Both the position numbers and the translations under genes were made by a program. Shown here one piece after another: positions 36,960 through 46,261 of a stretch of 64,000 bases of DNA. Below the pieces are notes generated by a model. That model saw nothing but the letters and a program-made list of their open reading frames with translations, was not told the origin of the DNA and made no database searches. This DNA is from Candidatus Tisiphia endosymbiont of Nemotelus nigrinus (GTDB lineage: Bacteria > Pseudomonadota > Alphaproteobacteria > Rickettsiales > Rickettsiaceae): assembly GCF_964026475.1 (NCBI RefSeq), contig NZ_OZ032151.1, positions 1,302,001 to 1,366,000 on the forward strand, given 5' to 3'. Numbering within the stretch: the stretch's first letter is position 1; each line of letters opens with the position of its first letter.

Positions 36960-37815
36960 GGTTCTGTGAAGTTTTGTAAAAAAATAAATTAAAAAGAAGG
37001 AGAGGTAGTGTATTTTCTATTTTAGACAATCAAAAACACTACCGGAATGAATTATCATATAAAAATCAGAGAATGGCAACAAATTATTGAAATATTAAGA
37101 AAAAGAAAAGATATAAAAACAAGAAATGAGGATAAGCTTAGACGATTTATTGAAGCAATATGGTACATAACACGTTCAGGATGCCAATGGCGGTTGTTAC
37201 CGAGTGTTTATGGTTCATGGCGAGCAGTGCATATGAGGTTTAAAACTTGGTCTAATAAAGGAATATGGACCGATTTGTTTGAGCAAGTACAAGCTAATCC
37301 TGACATGGAATCAACAATGATTGACGCTACTATAGTTCGTGCCCATGCATGCTCAGCAGGTTATAAAAAAGATAGCCAAGATCAAGAAGCTTTAGGGCGT
37401 AGTAAAGGAGGTTTTACTACTAAAATCCATGCCTTAGTTGACGCTCTTGGTAATCCTTTAAAGTTTATTTTAACTGCAGGTCAAAGACATGACATTACAC
37501 AAGCCAACTCATTGGTTAAAGATATTAAAAATACTATGCTCCTTGCCGATAAGGCATATGATAGCAATGCTTTTATTGAGCAGCTTGAAGAGCAAAATTG
37601 TATAGCTGTTATTCCATCAAAAAAGAACCGAAAACAGCAAAGGGAGTACGATAAACATATCTATAAAGAACGTCATTCGATCGAATGTTTTTTTGGTAAA
37701 ATTAAACATTTTAGACGAATTTTTTCGAGATTTGATAAAACTGCTACTGCTTTCTTGTCTTTTTTGCAATTTGTTGGAGCTTTTATATGGCTTCGTTAGA
37801 AAACTTCACAGAACC
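36960..37815 (+). mobile_element. IS5-family element, copy 2
   Basis: 856 bp, same ends as copy 1, TA on each side (36958-36959 and 37816-37817). Inserted in the tail gene in opposite orientation. Confidence 0.92.
37047..37799 (+). CDS. IS5-family transposase, copy 2
   Basis: 250 residues, identical to copy 1 except for Ala in place of Asp after FDKTAT near the C-terminus. The DDE residues (MIDAT, LLADKAYD, HSIECFFGK) are intact. The near identity shows the two insertions are recent. Confidence 0.92.
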   Translation: MNYHIKIREWQQIIEILRKRKDIKTRNEDKLRRFIEAIWYITRSGCQWRLLPSVYGSWRAVHMRFKTWSNKGIWTDLFEQVQANPDMESTMIDATIVRAHACSAGYKKDSQDQEALGRSKGGFTTKIHALVDALGNPLKFILTAGQRHDITQANSLVKDIKNTMLLADKAYDSNAFIEQLEEQNCIAVIPSKKNRKQQREYDKHIYKERHSIECFFGKIKHFRRIFSRFDKTATAFLSFLQFVGAFIWLR

Positions 37816-40473
37816 TAGCAGACCGGATTTTTTATCACTATCCTGCTCGGCATAATATAGCAATATTTTTTTATTGATGTGGCTAACCGCTAGTCGCATC
37901 TCTTGTATTTCTCTACTTATTTCAAATTGCAGATCAATATTTTGCTTAGCAGTTGCCATAATATCTTGCACCGTACCAGCAATGAACCTAATTAGTTCGG
38001 TATTTAGCTTCTTTATTTGTACACAAATAGTTGGACGAAAGGAAAAAGCACTATTAGGCAGATATTCCATCAAACCACCATCTCTTAAAATATCCGGCAC
38101 ATCTATTTCGTTTAGTAGCTCCACGACTTCAATAATATCACCACCAAGTCGCTCACCATCATATAATAATTGCTCGATTGTCACAAAGCTTTCAGGATTA
38201 TTTAAAAACAGATTGTCTAACTCTGCATAAATACGCGAGAATATTCGATGATAGGCAAAAGATACCGCCAAAATATTCATAATCTTAGGCAAATAATTTT
38301 GATAATATTTTTGTAAAAAATTCTCTATCTCAGCTTTATATTCGTCATAATTAGCAACTAGCCTATTTTTGTATTTAAAAGAATTACCAACATTATCGAG
38401 CTTAAGTCTCAAAATAGTTTCTGCTTGAGCTTGTACAATATGCTCTAGCTTGGTTATATCACCTCTAAACTCATAAGCACTATCGTCTTTTAATGCTTGT
38501 ATGATTGTTCGGTAGGCGGCATTCTCTCCGGGCTGTTGGATATTCACATGACAATCAGCATAAACTGCTTTATCGGTAACAAAATGCTTAGCAGAAAAAT
38601 AACGAGTTTGTAGCACTTCTAGATATTCCTTGATGCTTACACCAGTATCATCACTTCTCCGAACATGCAAATATAACATGTCGGCACTTTCAGCATAGAT
38701 TGATGTGATACCTAATACTTGACCATTGCCACCCAGCCAATGTTGTGACCAGCCCATAATTTTTAAATCATGCGAATAGATAAAACTAGCAAAAGAGCCA
38801 TTTTTTAGCACTGCCACTATCATCGAAAATGGACTATTACAGCCGACAATTTGCCTAATACCACCAGCAAATATATGCTCAGCATAGGCAGTGATGTCTG
38901 ATATCTGAAAGCCACCTTTTTCTTGTGAGTAATACAAACTATTGATTTTACAGCCATTGCCTTCGACAAAAAAGATGGTCTTAGCGATTACTACTGGTTT
39001 CAGTGGTGATATCGGTAGCTCAATCTCTTTATGGATTTTAACAAACTCTCCCTTAGCTCGATCTCCTTCTTTGACTAAATAAATGCCATCACTAGTACCT
39101 AATAATAACTCATCGCCAAAAGGCACAGACCATAGGACATTATCAAAAGTCGCGGAAGAGAAAGTAGCTGAAAAAGCACTTAACGGGTTGCGAGCTTCCA
39201 GTAAAGTCCTATATGCCATCCTAAAATCACTAAAATCTCCTTTATAGCTTGCCCAAATTGAATGAATATTTTTATTAACCCCAAAGCACCATAATCGGTT
39301 TTCAAAAGTAACTACTGAAGTACAATATAATTTCTCCTTATTGGCTTGGTAGATAGGAGATTGATTAGTATATGATAAGCTTGCTGCTCGTTGGTAAAGG
39401 TCTTTTAATGTATTGTTAATTTGATCTACTTCCGCTCCATAGATTACCTCATTAAAAGGTTTTTGTATTGTATTATATCCTTCTTGCCTTACAGTAAAAT
39501 AATTAACTTGGCATTTTAGCGGTTCGATAATAAACATCCTATCTTTATTAGGAAAATTACTGGCTAGCTCATAGCTACTACTTGATGCTATCTCAGCTCT
39601 TTCACCATATTCTACTTGTCTCTTTCTTGCCTCCGTTTCAATATGTTAGTAAAATTGCTCAACAATTTGTGGATCAACTGAGAACTTAAAAATTGGTCTC
39701 TTATCACCAAAGGAAATATAAGCAATCCCTTGAAACACTACATAAGAAAAATCCTTAGGACGAAAATGAAAATTTTGCCCCTCATCCTGTATAACTTTAC
39801 TAGTTAACAACAATTCACCACCAACAAAGAATAAGCAACGAGTCTCTAGCGGGTGCGATTCGAAAACCAGCAAGTAGGATAATTTCCTTGAGAAAATCAC
39901 AGCTGCCATTTTCTTTGACACATTATCAGCGAACAAATGGACAAATTGTGTACCATGTCTACGCATAATGCCACCTGATGGCAATAGCATGAAATTAATC
40001 AGCTTTTTAACACCATTCTGATATAATGCTAGCTCCGTCCTTCCTTCAATGGTTGGCGTTAGCTCACCACCTGAAAAGTTGTTTTTCTGTGAGTAAACAA
40101 ATTGTTCTTGTTGCATATATTCTCCCATTCTTTTAAAAATTGTTAATACAATTTTTAAAAGAAATGCATAAATAATGAGCTGGCAAAAATTCAAGGCGGC
40201 TTTCATTTTTGCCAACAAACATTATGATTCCTATTAATTATTAATAAATATAACATATTTTTATGCTCCACTAATATCTGTTCTTATTATTTTTACAGAA
40301 TTGCATATTTTTTACCTCAATACAATATTACTATTGTTCGCATCCTTTAAAGACTTATCCTCATCCTGAATTAGGTTATTAGTAATTACCCTAATATTAT
40401 TTATATTCTACCTATAGTTGCTTGTCAAACAATTATTTTCTATTTTTATGCAATATTGTTAAAAAAATTTTTA

Positions 40474-41049
40474 TTATACTTCGCCGGAATTAATCAGATT
40501 ATAATCAACCGCGTAAATCCTTTTTGTTTCTTCTAATTTGATTAAATATTGTTTCTTTAACCCATCAGCAAATATACTATCGGAATACATAGCAAATGAT
40601 ACTTGTGAGGCTAACGATAAAGCCGCTAATAACTTAAAGCTAGCAGGTACTTGTTGCCAAATAGCCGTATCGTTATTTAGTAAATTATCAACAATCTTTC
40701 TGCTGTAGTAAAAAAGCGAGGTAAGTTTACCGCCCTTGAAGTAAATCTTACCTGCTTCCGTATAAAATTGTAGATTAGATGGTACTATTACCGCACATTT
40801 AATACAATCATTAATGTCCGGTACTTCGGTAAAGTTTTGTCTATTACCTTCGATATTATCGACTCTCCGTAAGGCAAATGACCATTTAACCATTAGCACA
40901 GTATCTTCAATGGCAGGATTAACAAACTCCTCACATAATTCCTCGGCTTTTGATATTCTGCCACCACCAATGCTACTAATACCAACATTTGACCCAAGTA
41001 GTACTACTGCCTTCTTGATAATCTCATATTTCATGGTAGTTACACTCAA
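40474..41049 (-). CDS. Tail adaptor protein (tail tubular A-like)
   Basis: 191 residues, directly after the capsid gene and before the large tail gene, which is the place of T7 gp11-like adaptors. The start YEIIKKAVVLLGSNVGISSI, a helix with ISKAEELCEEF and a central AIWQQVPASFKLLAALSLAS segment fit that family (DUF-type structural protein). The function, joining portal to tail, is inferred. Between it and the tail gene (40117-40473) the DNA is AT-rich with no gene visible. Confidence 0.65.
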   Translation of the reverse strand: MSVTTMKYEIIKKAVVLLGSNVGISSIGGGRISKAEELCEEFVNPAIEDTVLMVKWSFALRRVDNIEGNRQNFTEVPDINDCIKCAVIVPSNLQFYTEAGKIYFKGGKLTSLFYYSRKIVDNLLNNDTAIWQQVPASFKLLAALSLASQVSFAMYSDSIFADGLKKQYLIKLEETKRIYAVDYNLINSGEV

Positions 41050-41088
41050 CTACAAATAATACAAATTTCCCATAAATAAATTTTGTAG

Positions 41089-42363
41089 TTAGGCATCTAC
41101 AACCTCACCATCACCACCACCCGCTGCTCTTCTCGCAATGATTTGTGGCATAGCTAAATTATTATTAGCAATTACTGCTAAAGCATCATTATTAATATCA
41201 GCAGTATCATTAACATTACGACATTGATGACCAAACATCTGCCATGGCATTGTTATGCTATGCACACCTCTTCGGTGATTCTCATTCGCTGTTCCTTCCC
41301 ACAATACACCATGATGGCTGCTGCGGTCGTAATCTTCTAAACATTTAATTACTACTACTGCTTGTTCATTATCACGACTAGCTCCAAAAGCTTCACTGTA
41401 ATATAGTACTTTGGCATAGTGATATTGTACTAGCTCTTCAATGCCCTTTTTGTTAGAACCACTGACCGTGTTAAATCTTATAGCTCCTTCATTAAAGGCG
41501 TAGCAATCCTTTACAGCATATCTAGGGCGATTAGCATCCCCAGTATCATCAAATATACCACCCAACATCTCGCTAGTAATAAAGGTAAATCCTAAGAAAC
41601 TATTAACTTCACCACTCACTAAAGCTCTAACATTATTATAGTCATAATTGGTAATTTGCGGATCGCGTAACAAGTCGGAGATTTGATTACTTGAACATAA
41701 TAAGTATAATTTATTATACATACCAAAAGAGCGTTTTTTTAAGATATGATGAGCTTTTATTAGTTTATCAACAGTTAGTCCAGCTCTTTTTGAATCAATA
41801 ATACCTCTGTTGGCAGCAACTGCAGCTTGAGCATTTAAGGTTAAATTAGCATCAGTAACCCTAATTCCTACCGGTATCACATTATTAGCTACATCAAAGT
41901 TAATAACATTATTGCCTGTTCGTCCTGCTCTGACTGGACTGGCAAAAGCACTAATAATTACCCGATCTTGTTGCCTACCCATTGCCCAGCCTGCCATTTT
42001 AGGAAAATGTGATGAGGGGTCGGTTAATAGGTTTAGCTTATCGTTCCTATCCATGGTAGCGTTCCAATGGTAAGCGGAAGCAGTCAAAAAGCGTCTTGAA
42101 ATAGTTGGTATTTTAAATTCTATTTGTTCTAGCCTAGCAGGGTCTCCATCATCAGCATAATGCCCATGCAAATGATTATCAGGGTCAATTAGGTGTCTAG
42201 TTCTACTCTCTACCTCATGGGTAGTCATTGACTCAAAACTAATTACCTCAGTGTCTTGCGTACCATTAGTAACGCATTTTCGTAGTTTAGAACCTTCTTG
42301 TTGAATAACTAGGCTGATATTTTTAGCAAATTGTTCTTTAAGACCATCTGTTATTTGTTCCAT
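41089..42363 (-). CDS. Major capsid protein
   Basis: 424 residues. The sequence has features of the HK97-like capsid proteins of BPP-1/N4-type podoviruses: a long N-terminal helix, SRTRHLIDPDNHLHGHYADD, RRFLTASAYHWNATMDR, then GWAMGRQQDRVIISAFASP, and a late segment VNSFLGFTFITSEML. It follows a scaffold gene, as expected. The C-terminus ends in a short Gly/Asp tail. It appears intact. Confidence 0.8.
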   Translation of the reverse strand: MEQITDGLKEQFAKNISLVIQQEGSKLRKCVTNGTQDTEVISFESMTTHEVESRTRHLIDPDNHLHGHYADDGDPARLEQIEFKIPTISRRFLTASAYHWNATMDRNDKLNLLTDPSSHFPKMAGWAMGRQQDRVIISAFASPVRAGRTGNNVINFDVANNVIPVGIRVTDANLTLNAQAAVAANRGIIDSKRAGLTVDKLIKAHHILKKRSFGMYNKLYLLCSSNQISDLLRDPQITNYDYNNVRALVSGEVNSFLGFTFITSEMLGGIFDDTGDANRPRYAVKDCYAFNEGAIRFNTVSGSNKKGIEELVQYHYAKVLYYSEAFGASRDNEQAVVVIKCLEDYDRSSHHGVLWEGTANENHRRGVHSITMPWQMFGHQCRNVNDTADINNDALAVIANNNLAMPQIIARRAAGGGDGEVVDA

Positions 42364-42563
42364 TTTTCCTCCTCAAATAATCTATCAATATTTAAAGTGC
42401 GATATCATTTATACTAGAATGTAGTCGTTGTCCGCCATGCAGTTGACGACATTTCGGATATATATGCTATTAGTGGCTCTTTTATGATAGGTTACTGCGA
42501 AGTCGCAGCCTTAAAATGAGTTGTCACATCATGACTTTAATGATTGGTTGGTTACGTTATTTT

Positions 42564-43355
42564 TTATCGTTCTTTATCATAAGCAATTTTATATAGTTGT
42601 TGCATACGTTTAACAGCTTGATCATGTCCCGTATGGTCTTTAGTTCTTAATTTTACCACAAATTCGGGGTCAGAATCAAGTTTTTCTATCTCTGACAATG
42701 CAGCTTCCCTGCTATTAATTACAGGTAGCTCTTTACCAGTTACTAACGAGTCAGATTTTAAAGTTTCACCGACTCGTACTAATAAATCAACTAAAGCTGG
42801 TGCGTAGTTTGTTCCTTCAATTAATTCAGCCAGTTCTTTAGTACCAAACTTAGATAAAGCTGCCTGCATCACTGTCATTTTATTGTCAAAACCTTCACCA
42901 TAAGTGTCTTTCAGCCATCCAATGTGAGAATGACGTGTTTGCTCAATAGCATTTTGTTGCTGTTTTTGTAAATCCTGCGAGAAACCATACAAAGAATTAA
43001 GCAACTTCTCACCTTGCCTTTTAGATAATCCGCTTTGGTAAAACATGTCTTCATAACGAGTTAAATACTCCTCATCTTCCTTAGAGCGTTTATCAGTATA
43101 TCTCTTATCTTCAGGCAATCCAAGTCGACAATAAAATTTATGCCACTCTTCATCAGAGCTGTCATCTTTTGGCACAGCAACTCGCTGATTCAAGCTCTTC
43201 TCTGCTTCCAAATAGCTCTGAGCTAAAGATGAGACGTCCTTGAATTTACCCAGTGACTCAGCTTTACGTATTTCTTCAGGCATATTGGCTAGCCAATCGC
43301 TGCCAGAGGAAGTATGGCTAGTTTCATAGTTATTAGCAATTACTTCTTTGCTCAT
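42564..43355 (-). CDS. Capsid scaffolding protein
   Basis: 263 residues, acidic and helical. It begins with a disordered region, then IRKAESLGKFKDVSSLAQSY, a signature seen in podovirus scaffolds, a long Gln-rich helix and a C-terminal segment ending RMQQLYKIAYDKER. It sits upstream of the capsid gene with a 200-base gap that holds the capsid gene's promoter or a processing signal. It is only three bases after the Rpn nuclease gene. Confidence 0.72.
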   Translation of the reverse strand: MSKEVIANNYETSHTSSGSDWLANMPEEIRKAESLGKFKDVSSLAQSYLEAEKSLNQRVAVPKDDSSDEEWHKFYCRLGLPEDKRYTDKRSKEDEEYLTRYEDMFYQSGLSKRQGEKLLNSLYGFSQDLQKQQQNAIEQTRHSHIGWLKDTYGEGFDNKMTVMQAALSKFGTKELAELIEGTNYAPALVDLLVRVGETLKSDSLVTGKELPVINSREAALSEIEKLDSDPEFVVKLRTKDHTGHDQAVKRMQQLYKIAYDKER

Positions 43356-43358
43356 AGG

Positions 43359-44366
43359 TTATTCTTCTCTTAACTGTTCTATTTCTTCTTTTAACACTTT
43401 TATTTTTTCAATGGTTAGTTCGGTTAATTTACTCATAGTTTCCATAGGATAGCCTTCTTTCAGCATTCTCTTTGCTAATTCTATTTTTTCTTCAGCTTTA
43501 CCTTCAGCTTTACCTTCAGCTTTACCTTCAGCTTTACCTTCAGCTTTACCTTCAGCTTTACCTTCAGCTTTACCTTCAGCTTTGCCTCTAGCTTCGCCTC
43601 TAGTTTCAGCATCTTCAATTTTTTGCTGCTCTACCGCTAAATTATCAAGATGAGCTTTGGTCATTTGCTCATAGGTGTTAAGTTCTGCCTCTGACCAACT
43701 AGCTTGATCTACTGCCTCAAAGGCTCTTCTAATAATTTCATCCTTACCTATTAACTGCTCTATTTCTGTTAATGTTAATGTACTATCTCCTGCATGCTTA
43801 AAAAAATACATCCACTTCTCTTCAATAGTCTTTAGCTCATCTATAGTTTTTTTAAATTTCTCAAGCTCTAAAAATACAAAGTCAAAATCTTTTAAATCAT
43901 GGGCATAGCTCTCTGTATCTAAAAGACGATGTTCTGATTTCCAATGTTTTTTATCTTCAAACATCACAAAATCTGCTATTGCTAAAAATATTACTCCTTT
44001 TAATTTGGCGTATACTGCCAATTTCTTGTGCTTCTCATCTTGCTCAATTCTTTGCTGAGAATATGCTTTAGCAGCATAAAACTGAGCTCTTTTTTCAAAT
44101 CCTCGATGCTTGTCTACCTGCATCTCCACTATAAATTGATTACCATGTTGATCGTTACACAACACATCAACAATAGACTTTCTGTAAATTGCAATATCAG
44201 GGTCTTGGATAGTTGGTAAAAACGTCACCTTAATTATTTTCTCATTTCCTTCACGCTTAAGAACATCATTTAAAAAATGCACAAGTATATCTTTGTTCTT
44301 TTCAGTACCAAAGATTTGATGAAAACAAAAATCATTTTTAGGATCAAGAAACTTTGATAAAAACAT
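43359..44366 (-). CDS. Rpn/PDDEXK_2-family nuclease
   Basis: 335 residues. The N-terminal domain has FLDPKNDFCFHQIFGTEKNK, then the catalytic core SIVDVLCNDQHGNQFIVEMQ with D and ExQ, the usual pattern of Rpn-type recombination-promoting nucleases. The C-terminus contains about eight GKAE tetrapeptide repeats (residues about 260-292) and a helix tail. The tandem 12-base repeats lie at about 43494-43590. It interrupts the Bbp19-scaffold order of the phage, and may be a homing-like or anti-phage passenger. Confidence 0.85.
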   Translation of the reverse strand: MFLSKFLDPKNDFCFHQIFGTEKNKDILVHFLNDVLKREGNEKIIKVTFLPTIQDPDIAIYRKSIVDVLCNDQHGNQFIVEMQVDKHRGFEKRAQFYAAKAYSQQRIEQDEKHKKLAVYAKLKGVIFLAIADFVMFEDKKHWKSEHRLLDTESYAHDLKDFDFVFLELEKFKKTIDELKTIEEKWMYFFKHAGDSTLTLTEIEQLIGKDEIIRRAFEAVDQASWSEAELNTYEQMTKAHLDNLAVEQQKIEDAETRGEARGKAEGKAEGKAEGKAEGKAEGKAEGKAEGKAEEKIELAKRMLKEGYPMETMSKLTELTIEKIKVLKEEIEQLREE

Positions 44367-44397
44367 ATAACCTCTTAATTATTATTAAATATCATCA

Positions 44398-44676
44398 TTA
44401 TTTATCTGAGTCATTAGCATTTTTAGCACCATCAATATTATTAACTCCATCATCTTCTGAAACCTGCGAGCATATATATAGGAACAACGCCCGATGTCCT
44501 TCCAAAAAGGCAGTGTACTCACTTTCTTGCCGAACAAAATTGCTGCGATATATGCCACTCACTTGAGCTAAATCCTCTAATATTATTTTACCATCTTCTC
44601 CACTAAAAAGCTTGCAATAAATTGATTTTAATTGTTCTTTTGTTCGTAAATTTGATGGGGATGATGATAGTTTCAT
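44398..44676 (-). CDS. Bbp19-like phage structural protein
   Basis: 92 residues from ATG 44676, preceded by AAGGAG; a longer frame starting at 44844 lies inside the portal gene and is rejected. The sequence IYCKLFSGEDGKIILEDLAQ followed by FLEGHRALFLYICSQV matches the small Bbp19 family of podoviruses such as BPP-1, encoded near the portal. The exact role in the virion is not known. Confidence 0.72.
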   Translation of the reverse strand: MKLSSSPSNLRTKEQLKSIYCKLFSGEDGKIILEDLAQVSGIYRSNFVRQESEYTAFLEGHRALFLYICSQVSEDDGVNNIDGAKNANDSDK

Positions 44677-44683
44677 GTACTCC

Positions 44684-46261
44684 TTACCCTTGTATCTGTT
44701 GTTGCTGTTGTAATTGTTGCATTTGCACCATCTTAAGTTGTTGTCTGACTTGTAATACTTCTTGCTCGTTCTTGAGGATTGAGCTTGGGGCTTCTCGTAG
44801 TTCAAAAAATAGTTTAAAACACTCATCCCAGTTAATATTATCATAAATCTCAGGAAAAAAGTTACTTATACCACTTCTTTGGAAAAAACCTAATACCTGT
44901 TCAACGCTGGCTATTGCTGATGTTTTTTGTACCCTTGATAATGGTGACACATATTCAAGCCCTATCTCGGGCGGGCTATTTGCTCCCTCTAAGATCGGTA
45001 CTCTGTTATATTTGATTAGTGTTTGATATATTGCCATAATTAACGGATTTAACAACTCACTCTCAATTCTACCAACCATTGGGGACATTAAACGATATTG
45101 TTCCTCCGTCCTAATTTGCACCTCGGTGGCAGTCATTTCTTTGTTTTCCTTTTGCATCCTGAATATATCGATATAGAATGCCTTGTATATAGCATCGCGA
45201 CATTGATTTTGTTCAATTTCAGTAGGTATAAGATTTTCCATACCAGTTAGTGGTATTATTTTATCTGCCATACCATTACGGTAAAAATTAACACTGCCCG
45301 GCGTAGTATAGAGTGGTAAGTAATACCCATCTTTTGGCACTAATAATGGTGGGTCTAGCTGTTTCTGGGCTACTTTTAGGGTAATTTGTCTTAAACTATT
45401 GAGTAATTTAATATCAGGTAGCACATGATGAGCTGGAGCATAGCCATATACTTCACCTTCTTCTTTTACCCACCGCGTTACAAAAAATGGGAAATAAGAA
45501 TAACCTGACTGACTAATAATTTTTTGTTCAGCTAAGTAGATATATTCTGAGCTATAATCTAATGTTGATGAGCTAGATGTTGAAGGACTGGCTGCCGTTG
45601 ATTTTCTTCCTCTACTTTTCTGATTTTGAGCTTGCGGGCTAACTATGTGCAATATTTCTACTATTTCATCAGGATTTCGGGCTAACCTCTCCTTGAAAGG
45701 GGCAAAATCTGACCATTTAGCTGACGCGGTTTTAATTGGCATGCTAAATAGTCGGTACATTGTATTAACAAAACCAAACTTGTTCTCTTCAAAATAACAT
45801 TCTTGCAAATTAATATTACGAAAGAACAGAGTTTGTGCTAATTCTAAATCTTCTTCAACATAGAATATCGCAGTGCCAAAAGCTGATAAATTCAAAAAAA
45901 ACTGATGAATCTGACTATAAAAATTAGAAGCCGGATTATTGAATATGTCCATTAGGGTTTTTTCTAGCATTTGGGCTAACATGCCGCGTTCAGCGGTGGT
46001 TAAATATTGCTGTTGCTCGTCATTTTCAGCAACTATAGTAAGGTTAAACCAATTCATTGCTGGGTTTACCAACAAGCTTTGTAAACCTGACGCTAATTGT
46101 TCCCGTGACCAAATAGAAGTTGAATCAAATATTACCTTATTGCTCTCTGTTTGTGGGCAAACATATTTCTTTAGCTCATCCCATATATGATGCCATTTCT
46201 CTCGTTTAGTTTTGAGATTATCAAAATATTCAATCTTTTTGCTTAAATCACTATCAGCCAT
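44684..46261 (-). CDS. Portal (head-tail connector) protein
   Basis: 525 residues, the normal size for T7/BPP-1-type portals. Seen: an N-terminal helix, LWSREQLASGLQSLLVNPA-like region (the typical start of this family), FGTAIFYVEED, YYLPLYTTPGSVNFY and NKEMTATEVQIRTEEQYRLM, the well-conserved helix of podovirus portals, then LEYVSPLSRVQK. The Gln-rich tail is low complexity. It overlaps the upstream coiled-coil gene by eight bases. Confidence 0.88.
   Translation of the reverse strand: MADSDLSKKIEYFDNLKTKREKWHHIWDELKKYVCPQTESNKVIFDSTSIWSREQLASGLQSLLVNPAMNWFNLTIVAENDEQQQYLTTAERGMLAQMLEKTLMDIFNNPASNFYSQIHQFFLNLSAFGTAIFYVEEDLELAQTLFFRNINLQECYFEENKFGFVNTMYRLFSMPIKTASAKWSDFAPFKERLARNPDEIVEILHIVSPQAQNQKSRGRKSTAASPSTSSSSTLDYSSEYIYLAEQKIISQSGYSYFPFFVTRWVKEEGEVYGYAPAHHVLPDIKLLNSLRQITLKVAQKQLDPPLLVPKDGYYLPLYTTPGSVNFYRNGMADKIIPLTGMENLIPTEIEQNQCRDAIYKAFYIDIFRMQKENKEMTATEVQIRTEEQYRLMSPMVGRIESELLNPLIMAIYQTLIKYNRVPILEGANSPPEIGLEYVSPLSRVQKTSAIASVEQVLGFFQRSGISNFFPEIYDNINWDECFKLFFELREAPSSILKNEQEVLQVRQQLKMVQMQQLQQQQQIQG

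Larger units (their letters stand above)
35922..40116 (-). pseudogene. Large phage tail (tubular/stabilisation) protein, broken in three places
   Basis: The start at 40116 (MQQEQFVYSQKNN) has a good ribosome binding site GGGAG; an upstream ATG at 40218 is less likely. The N-terminus FSGGELTPTIEGRTELALYQ with RRHGTQFV is typical of podovirus tail proteins of the T7 gp12-like position. The frame is stopped by one TAA at 39646, continues in the same phase to 37816, is interrupted by an IS5 copy, resumes at 36957 (VNLKNFFAKTG) and is finally truncated by the IS481 remnant. Intact it would exceed 1,100 residues. Removing the IS5 element and one TA restores the reading frame exactly. Confidence 0.75.

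Noticed and set aside
43492..43600. Possible minisatellite or CRISPR
   Set aside because: These are tandem 12-base units encoding GKAE in the Rpn nuclease gene, with no spacer sequence.
44677..44844. N-terminal extension of the Bbp19-like gene
   Set aside because: The extra codons lie within the portal gene in another frame and are rich in Asn/Tyr noise; a strong AAGGAG precedes the internal ATG at 44676.
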